The notes under the pieces: model-generated
Databases searched by the model: none
The model's input: the letters and a program-made list of their open reading frames with translations, nothing else
What the model was told of the DNA's origin: nothing
Shown: one piece after another, positions 10,201 through 19,200 of the stretch
How positions within the stretch are numbered: position 1 is the first letter of the stretch
Layout of the letters: each line of letters opens with the position of its first letter
Assembly: GCA_943736015.1 (NCBI GenBank)
Contig: OX031058.1
Coordinates: 15,401,001 to 15,465,000, forward strand
DNA length: 64,000 nt
Source: Tridacna crocea
Taxonomy: Eukaryota > Mollusca > Bivalvia > Cardiida > Cardiidae
Reading direction: 5' to 3'
Made by a program: the position numbers and the translations under genes

Positions 10201-13200
10201 AAAATTTTGTCTTCTGGTAGTAGGTTAACTGTAATATTTTACCAAGATCTCAATGTCAACTCATGTCATATCTTATAGATAACATAAGCAAGTGGTTTAT
10301 GCACTATTTTGAAAAAAAAAGTGTATTGAAAGAATAAACAGACATACAGCAATTATGATATTTTGGTGCCAATTGTCAAACAAATCAACATGATTATCAT
10401 GGTATCAGTATAAGGTTAAGGGTCCCATTAGTCCTTTTGTTTACATGATACATTTCAGGTTACCGAAGGTGGAGGTTAATGATATTTTTGCCCGAGACAA
10501 TGATGTGACCGATGCCAGTCCAGAAGACTATGAAAATGCTCATCTTCAAGGAGCACATATTGAAATATATGGTATAAAAACAACAAATTTCAGACTCTTT
10601 CAAATTGAAAACTTTTGTAGACAACAATTTTAACAGGGGTAACAAATGATCTAAAGCTCTGTGATAAAGCAGAAAAGATTGTTGGAAAAGGAGAAAATGC
10701 TGGCTACCAGCATTTTCTCCTTTTCCTACAATGTTTTCAAAAGCCTTCTTTCTCTTGGTGGTAAAAGCCAGGAATGGTTTGTAAAGGGTTAATTTCATTT
10801 ATTCTTGGAAAGTTGTCTTTTTCTCTTTTTTTTTAACAATCTTTCCTTCTTCCTGTCGTAAGAAAAAAGTTTCATTTCTTTAAGTGTTTCACTAAATAAA
10901 TCTAACACAGAAGGCTTTTGCAAAAGAACACTTTAGTATGCTGATATAATTATTCTGTTTTTTTATATTTCAGAAAATACAACTGCAAAACTAAGGTATA
11001 CTAATTTGCTTTATTTGACATACTATTTCTATTATTAAAATTTCTCTCTCTGTCTCTTAATTTTTGTCTCGTGCCTCTATGTCTGTCTATCTGGCTGTAT
11101 CTCTGTCTCTTTCTCTCTCTCTGTCTATGTGGTTAAAAAATATATAGATGTTAGTTACCTTGAAAAAATGTCATTTACTTCAAGAGTTTCAAATTTTCTG
11201 GCTACTCTTTATCTAAAACATGGCAGCTGGCTTTTTCTTCAAATGGGGAATATGTAGACTTTTCTAATTTGAAAGCAGTGCAGCAGAAAATTAAAATGTG
11301 GCTAAAATGATATAATTTATTCATGATAGGGTAAAAAACATTGTGGATAAAGGAGAAAATGCATTTTCTCTTGACACCTTTTCAAAAGGCTTTTTTCCCA
11401 CGGTTGTTAAAACTCTGGATTCTTTGCTCAACTCCTTACTAAATGCCAAATTTTAGGCTGGTCCAGATTGAAAGCATTTGCAGACAAGATAATTAAATGA
11501 CTCAATAAATTGAAATTTGTTCTGGGAGGGTAGAAAATATTGTAGGAAAAGGAGAAAAAAAATGCTGGTTACTAGCATTTTCTCCTTTTCCCACAATGTT
11601 TTCAAAAGTCATCTTTTTCAGGGATGTTAAAACAAGGGATTGTGTAGGAAAGAATTAACATACAAGATCTAAACATTTGTGACTAAATCTGGACTGAAAA
11701 TTTAGAAGTTTTAACGTTCTTTAGGTGAAAGGCTTTTGCAAACATTATGGAAAAAAGTAAAAATTCTGGTAAACATAGGAAACAATGAAGGGATTCGATG
11801 CAAAATGATTCCTAAAATATAAGTACTTTCTATTGACACTATATATGGACCATGCTCTGTGAAAAGGGGCTTCACCCTTTACCACACAATGACACCTTTT
11901 AACAACCCTAAGGAAGAGACCTTTTGAAAACATTGTGGAAAAAGGAGAAAATGCTGGTAACCAGCATTTTCTCCTTTTTCCACAAAGTTTTCTACCCTAT
12001 CGAAGAAAAGTTGCACCATTTCAGTCACTATGAAATTGTCATCTGTCAAAAGCTTTCAATCTGGATAGATCTAAAACTTTGTCATGTGGTAAAAGGTTAA
12101 TGAATCCATGCAAAAAGATTCGGCCAAGGTAAGCCTGTGCAGCTGACTTTGGCTGAATCTTTTCCCTATTGGTCAATTTATTTATATATCCAAGGACCAG
12201 TCAATCTCATGATCAAGTTGGTCGTTAAAACAGTGGATGTTATGGATCCGCAAGTATGTGATGGTTTGCTTGATACTATGAATAATGGAGATGCATTAAC
12301 TCATTACCAAACAACAAAATTTTAGATTTGTTCATATCGAAAGCATTTGCAGATGACAAAATAAAAGTGACTGAAAATTTCAAATTGTTTTTGTGAAGGG
12401 TAGAAAACATTGTGGGAAAAGGAGAAAATGCTGGTTTCCAGCATTTTCTCCTTTTCCCACAATGTTTTCTAAAGACTTCTTTCTCAGGGGCGTCAAAAGT
12501 AGGGATTGTGTGGTAATGGGTTAAGCCCCTCTTTTGTCAGAGCATGGCTTATATATTTCATATTTCTGTTTTGATGTTTCAGTTCAAGTCATGGTTTTAG
12601 CAACCGAAAACAGGAAAATAACTATGCAAATGTTACACAACTTGTGGGATCAACATTTCAGTCTGCTTTTGGAAGGTAAAAAATTAACACTTTTTTGCTT
12701 CTTTTCCATCTATCAATCTATTATCATGTGTACAATTGCTGAAGGAATTCTGAACCAATGCTTCGCTTTTATGTACAGTGGTTGTCAATTTTCCACCCAG
12801 TGCCATTGTTCATCTGTTTTTAGCTCACCTGAGCACGAAGTGCTCATGGTGAGCTTTTGTGATCGCCCAATGTCCGTCGTCCGTCGTGCATCGTGCGTCA
12901 TCCGTCGTCCACAATTTCTTTAAACATCTTCTCCTCCTAAACCACTGGGCCAATCTATATGAAACTTGACAAGGATATTCTTTGGGTGAAGCTCTACCAA
13001 AGTTGTTCAAGAGATTGAATTCCACCCATAATTCTGGTTGCCATGGCAACCAAAAGGAAAAAAATAGCAAAATCTTTAAAAATCTTCTTCTCTGAAATTA
13101 GAAGGCGTAGAGCTTTGATATTTGGTATGTAGCATCTCCTAATAGACCCCTACCAAGATTGTTCATATGATGTCCCTGTGGTCAAAACTGGCCCTGCCCT

Positions 13201-16200
13201 TGGGGTCACAAGTTTGAAACTTAGGAACAAAGAAGGAAAACTTTGGAAATCTTCTTCTCTGAAACTAGAAGGTGCAGGGAGGGCTTTGATATTTGGTATG
13301 TAGCATCTCCTAGTGGACCTCTACCAAGATTGTTCATATGATGTCCCTGGGGTTAAAACTGGCCCCGTCCCAGGGGTCACAAGTTTGAAACATAGGAACA
13401 AAGAAGGAAAACTTTGAAATTCTTCTTCTCTGAAACTAGAAGGTGCAGAGCTTTGATATTTGGTATGTAACATATCCTAGTGGACTTCTACCAAGATTGT
13501 TCATATGATGTCCCTGGGGTCAAAACTGGGTCAGCCCCGGGGGTCACAATTCTGAAAGATAGGAACAAATAAGGAAAAATTTAAAAACCTTCTTCTCTGA
13601 AACTAGAAGGTGCAGGGCTTTGATATTTGGTATGTAGCATCTCCTAGTGGACCTCTACCAAGATTGTTCATATGATGTCCCTGGAGTCAAAACTGGCCCC
13701 GCCCCGGGGGTCACAAATTTGAAACATAGGAACACAGACGGAAAACTTTGAAATTCTTCTTCTCTGAAACTAGAATATGTAGAGCTTTGATATTTGGTGT
13801 GTAGCATCTCCTAGTGGACCTCTACCAAGATTGTTCATATGATGTCCTTGGGGTCAAAACTGGCCCCACCCCGGGGGTCACAATTTTGAAACATAGGAAA
13901 AAATGAGGAAAACTTTAAAATTATATTTCTCTGAAACTAGAAGGTGCAGGACTTTAATATTTGGTATGTAGCATCTCTTTGTAGACCTCTACCAAGATTG
14001 TTCATATGATGTCCCTGGGGTCAAAACTGGCCCCACCCTGTGGGTCACAAGTTTAATACATAGAAATAAAGAAGGAAAAATTGAAAATTTTTCTTCTCTG
14101 AAACTAGAATATGTAGAGCTTTTATATTTGGTAAGTAGGATCTCCTAGTGGACCTCTACAATGTTTGTTCATATGATGCCCCTGGCCCTGCCCCATGGGT
14201 CACAAGTTCGAAACATAGGAACAAAGAAGGAAAATGTCAATATTATTCTTCTCTGAAACTAGAAGGCGTAGAGCTTTGATATTTGGTATGTAGCATCTTT
14301 TAGTGGACTTCTACAAAGATTCTTCATATGATGCCCCTGGGGTCTAAACTTGCCCTGCCCAGGGGTCACAAGTTCGAAACCATATGAACAAAGAAGGAAA
14401 ACTTTAAAATTCTACTTCTTTGAAACTAGAAGGTATAGAGCTTTGATATTTTGTAAGTAGCATCTCCTAGTGTACCTCTAGCAAGTCTTTTTCTTAGGAT
14501 GCCCCTGGGGTCAAATTTGGCCCTGCCCGCGGGTCACAAGTTTGATTTTACAGCTTAGTACTCAGGTGAGCAATATAGGACCATCATGGTCCTCTTGTTT
14601 AGACTTTTTTTCCAGTGTGACCTAGTCCATATCAAAGAATGTGAGTTCCCAGCTTTTCGCGTACATTTAATTTGTAGTTTGTAAAATACTTTCGATTGAC
14701 AAGTAGATAACTCCGCCTGCTGCTACAGGTTGATAGCAGATAGATAGCCTATAATCCAATCGCTATCAATAATAATTTGGTAATGAGTTAAAGAAAGATG
14801 TCAAACTGGTGCTCTGTAATGCATGAACTATCCGGTTTATTTTGTGCTATTTTTAGCTCTACTGGCTTTCAGCCAGCAGAGCTTATGTCATGGCGTGGTT
14901 TCCGTCGTCCGTCTGTCCGTCTGTACGTCCGTCCGTCCGTCCGTCTGTCCGTCCGTTAGTCTTTTTCTTGTTTACGCGATAAAGTCTGCATTTCTTGCCC
15001 GATTTTTGTGAAACTTGCACAGTTTGTTTATCTCATCAATAGTTTTAACCCTATTGATTTTGAGAAAAATCCAACAAACGGTATGGGAAAAATAGCCATT
15101 TCAAGTTGAAAATTTCAAATTCTTGTTTACGCGATAAAGTCTGCATTTATTGCCTGATTTTCATGAAAATTGCACAGTTTGTTTATCTCATCAGTAGCTT
15201 CAACCCTATTGATTTTAAGAAAAATCCAACAAATAGCATGAAAAAAGTAGCCATTTCAACTCGAAAATTTTAAATTGTTCTTTACGCGATAAAGTCTGCA
15301 TTTGTTGCCTGATTTTCGTGAAACTTGCACAGTTTGTTTATCTCATCAATAGCTTCAACCCCTATTGATTTTGAAAAAAGAAATCCAACAAACGGTATGG
15401 GAAAAGTAGCCATTTCAAGTTGAAAATTTCTAATTCTTGTTTATGCAATTAAGTCCGCATCTGTTGCCTGATTTTCATGAAAATCACACAGTTTGTTTAT
15501 CTTATCAGTAGCTTCAACCCTATTGATTTTGAGAAAAATCCAATAAACAGTATGGAAAAAGTAGCCATTTCAAGTTGAAAATTTTGAATTCTTGTTTACG
15601 GGATAAAATGTGCATTTGTTATTAGATTTTTGTGAAACTTGCACAATTTGTTTATCTCACTTATAGCTTCAACCCTATCTATTTTGAAATAAATCCAACA
15701 AACACTATGGGAAAAGAAATAATTTCAAGATAAAAATTACCAATTCCTGTTTTCGTGACAAAGTATGCATTTCTTGTTTTTCTTTTTGCATCATGAATTC
15801 ATATTGTATGCTAGAATAAAAGCATTGAAATCTCTGCCAGTAGAGCGATATCAGGCCCTTCAGGGCCTTCTAGTTGTTTTTTTTTTTGTCTGTTTCTTTT
15901 TTCTCTCATACTTGAGCTTTGTTTATTCTGTCTGCCATTGTTGAAATTTTTATATACAGCCTAAGATATGTTTTGTCGTTTGCTGAATAAGATGTATGTA
16001 TGATAGTCTACGTGCACCTATATCCAGGCATTTTACTTAAACACGCACACTGCAGTTCTTTGACTTTCCTAATTAAATTTAACTTGGCAATCTTTTCCTT
16101 TTTGTTTCATAAAATACATCGAATGATGACAATGATGGCAATCAGCATTTTCTGTTTTTTCAAAAGTGTTTTTAGCTCTACTGGCTAAAAGCCAGCAGAG

Positions 16201-19200
16201 CTTATGTCATGGCGTGTTTTCCGTCGTCCGTCCGTCCGTTAGTCTTTTTCTTGTTTACGCAACAAAGTCTTCATTTCTAATTAGATTTACGTGAAACTTA
16301 CAAAGTTTGTTTATCTCATCAATAGCTTTAACCCTATTGATTTTGAAAAAAATCCGACATACAGTATGGGAAAAGTAGCCATTTCAAGTTTAAAATTTCC
16401 ATTTCTTGTTTACACGATAAAATCTGTATTTTTGGTTAGATTTCCATGAAACTTGCACAGTTTGTTTATCTTATCAATAGCTTCAACCCCATTGATTTTG
16501 AAAAAAAATCCAACAAACAGTATGGGAAAAGTAGCTATTTCAATTTGAAAACTTTCATTTCTTGTTTACGCGATAAAGTCTTCATTTTTGGTCAGATTTC
16601 CGTGAAACTTACACAGTTTGTTTATCTCATCAATACCGTAGCTTTAACCCTATCGATTTTGAAAAAAAAATCCGACAAACAGTATGGGAAAAATAGCCAT
16701 TTCAAATTGAACAATTTCATTGCCTGTTTACATGATAAAGTATTTATTTGTGATCAGATTTTTATGAATTTTTCAGCTTGTTTATCCTATCAATAGCTTT
16801 TTAACCCTTTTGAGTTTGAAAAAATTCAACAAACAGTAATGGAAAAGTAGCCATTATGAGTTGAAAATGTCAATTTTTTTGTCTCATTGCGTAATGAATT
16901 CCTGTGTATGCTTTATTTAAAAGCAAACTCTCTGCCAGTAGAGCATATTCAGGCCCTTCAGGGCTTTCTAGTTCTACTTGTCAAAGTTCAATTTTTTTAA
17001 TCATGTTCATTTTCTCATCCGCAAATGCTTTCAGTCTTGATATAACTTAAATTTTTCATTTGAATATGAGTTAACTCTATACCACACAATCCCGACTTTT
17101 AACGACCCTGAGAAAAAGGCCTTTTGAAAACATTGTGGGAAAAGGAGAAAATGCTGGTAACCAGCATTTTCTCCTTTTCCCACAATGTTTTCTACCCTTC
17201 ACAAAACGAATCTTAGATTTTCAGTCGCCTTTATTTTGTCATCTGCAATTTCTTTCGATTTGGACAAACCTAAAATTTTGTCGTTTGGTAATGAGTTAAG
17301 TCAGCTTTCTCTTATAGGAAGGAAGCCACAATTTCAGATGACACAGCTATATATTCTAATACCAATGGGATGACAGACAAGAATAAAGCTTGTAACAATA
17401 CAACTACGACAGAAAAACACTATGCTAATGTACAGCCTGTGGAAGTCGAAGAGGATGATTACTTGGACATGGAAGTAAACCAGAGCAAGCCAAGATTGCA
17501 CAGTCTACAACCTACAAATGTTAAATATACATCAAAGAAAAGCAGTGTGTCTACAAGTTTTCGGGACAACAATAGTAAAAAGAACAAAGTGGCGGAAACT
17601 CTGAAGAAATTACAAGAGTCCCATGGGTAAGCTTTTAACCCTTTACCAAACAACTGAACTTTGTACCAGACCAAATTGAAAACATTTGCAATCAATAATT
17701 TAAATGTAGCTCAAACGATTATTTCTGTCTTTGATAGGGTAGAAAGCATTGTGGGGAAAAGAGAAAATGTTAGTTACCAAAATGGGGCCTAAATGTCCAA
17801 ACAGGGGCCCAAAGGTGTCCAACAATATTTGCACTGTATATGTTCACTTTTTGGTAATTAACTCTTTCCCAAAAAGAAAAATCATAGACTGGTTCAAATT
17901 GAAAGAACTTGCAGAGGACAAAATAAATGTGACTCAAACACTGAACCTTGACTTTGGAAGTGTAGAAAAAGTTGTGATTAAAGGAGAAAATGCTAGTGAC
18001 CAGCATTTTCTCTTTTTCTTACATTGCTTTCAAAAGGCTTCTTTCTCTGGGTCATTGAAACCAGGGATTGTTTGGTAAAGAGTTGAGAACAAGTCACCAA
18101 AGTTTGATGTAAATATCTTTAGAAATAAGAGCCATGGGGCTATTATCCTCATGAAACCATAATTAACCCTTTACCAAGAAATCCCTGGCTTTCACGAGCT
18201 TAAGAAGATAGGCTTTTGAAAACATTGTGGAAAAAGGAGAAAATGCTTCTTTCTCAGGCTCATAAAAAGCCGGGCTTGTGTGGTAAAGAGTTAATATTTT
18301 ACAGGATGCTTACAGAACCATTAGAAATTTACATGGATATGGAGGCAGGCAACAGGGAAAGTGGTAAGTAACCAGTTATTTAGATTCTTTACCAGACGAG
18401 ATTATTTCAGTCTACTGAAGTTGAAAGAAATTTATCTATAAGGGAAGAAAGCAGTGTGGAAAAAGGAGAAAATGCTCGTTATTTTTCTACTTTTCCGATA
18501 CTATAGTCTCTTTCACTCCAATTAAGCTGCTTTAACCCTTTGCCGAACAATCCTAACTTTTAACGACTCTGACAAAGAAGGCTTTTTGCAAACATTGTGG
18601 GAAAATGAGAAAGTGCTGGTAAACAGTATTTCCTCCTTTTCCTAAAATATTTCTACTCTTTCAAAGTCAAAGTCCAAGTCTTTATAAGTTGGACAGGTCC
18701 AAAATTTTGTTGTTTGGCTAATAGTTAACTCTTTAAATTACAGTGTAGATAACAATTTTGGACAAGGCGAAAAAGAAAACATTTGCAGCTGACAAATTCA
18801 AAGTACCTAAAATGATAATTTCTGTTTTTGATATGGTAGAAAACTTTGTGAGAAAAGGACAAAATGTAAGTTACTTGCATTTTCTCCTTTTTATAAGCCC
18901 AAAGGGTCGTATTATGTTATACCCCTGGTCGTCCATCCGTCCGTTTCACTTTGAATTTTTGTTCAGGCTATAACTTCCATACTATGAAAGGTATCAACTT
19001 GAAACTACATACACTGATAGAACACATTATGGAAAAGTGCAGTGCACATGAACCATAACTCTGCCACCGTTATTTTTTAGTTACTGCCCTTTGTTAATTT
19101 TCAGTTTGAATTTTTGTCCAGGCCATAACTTCTAAACTATGAAAGCTATTAACTTGGAACTTCATACACGTATAGAACCCATTATGGAGCAGTGCATTGC

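Noticed and set aside
12534-12923. 129-codon plus-strand frame
   Set aside because: It overlaps exon 5 in another frame and runs into HLE-B; the exon frame is supported by splice sites and motif continuity.
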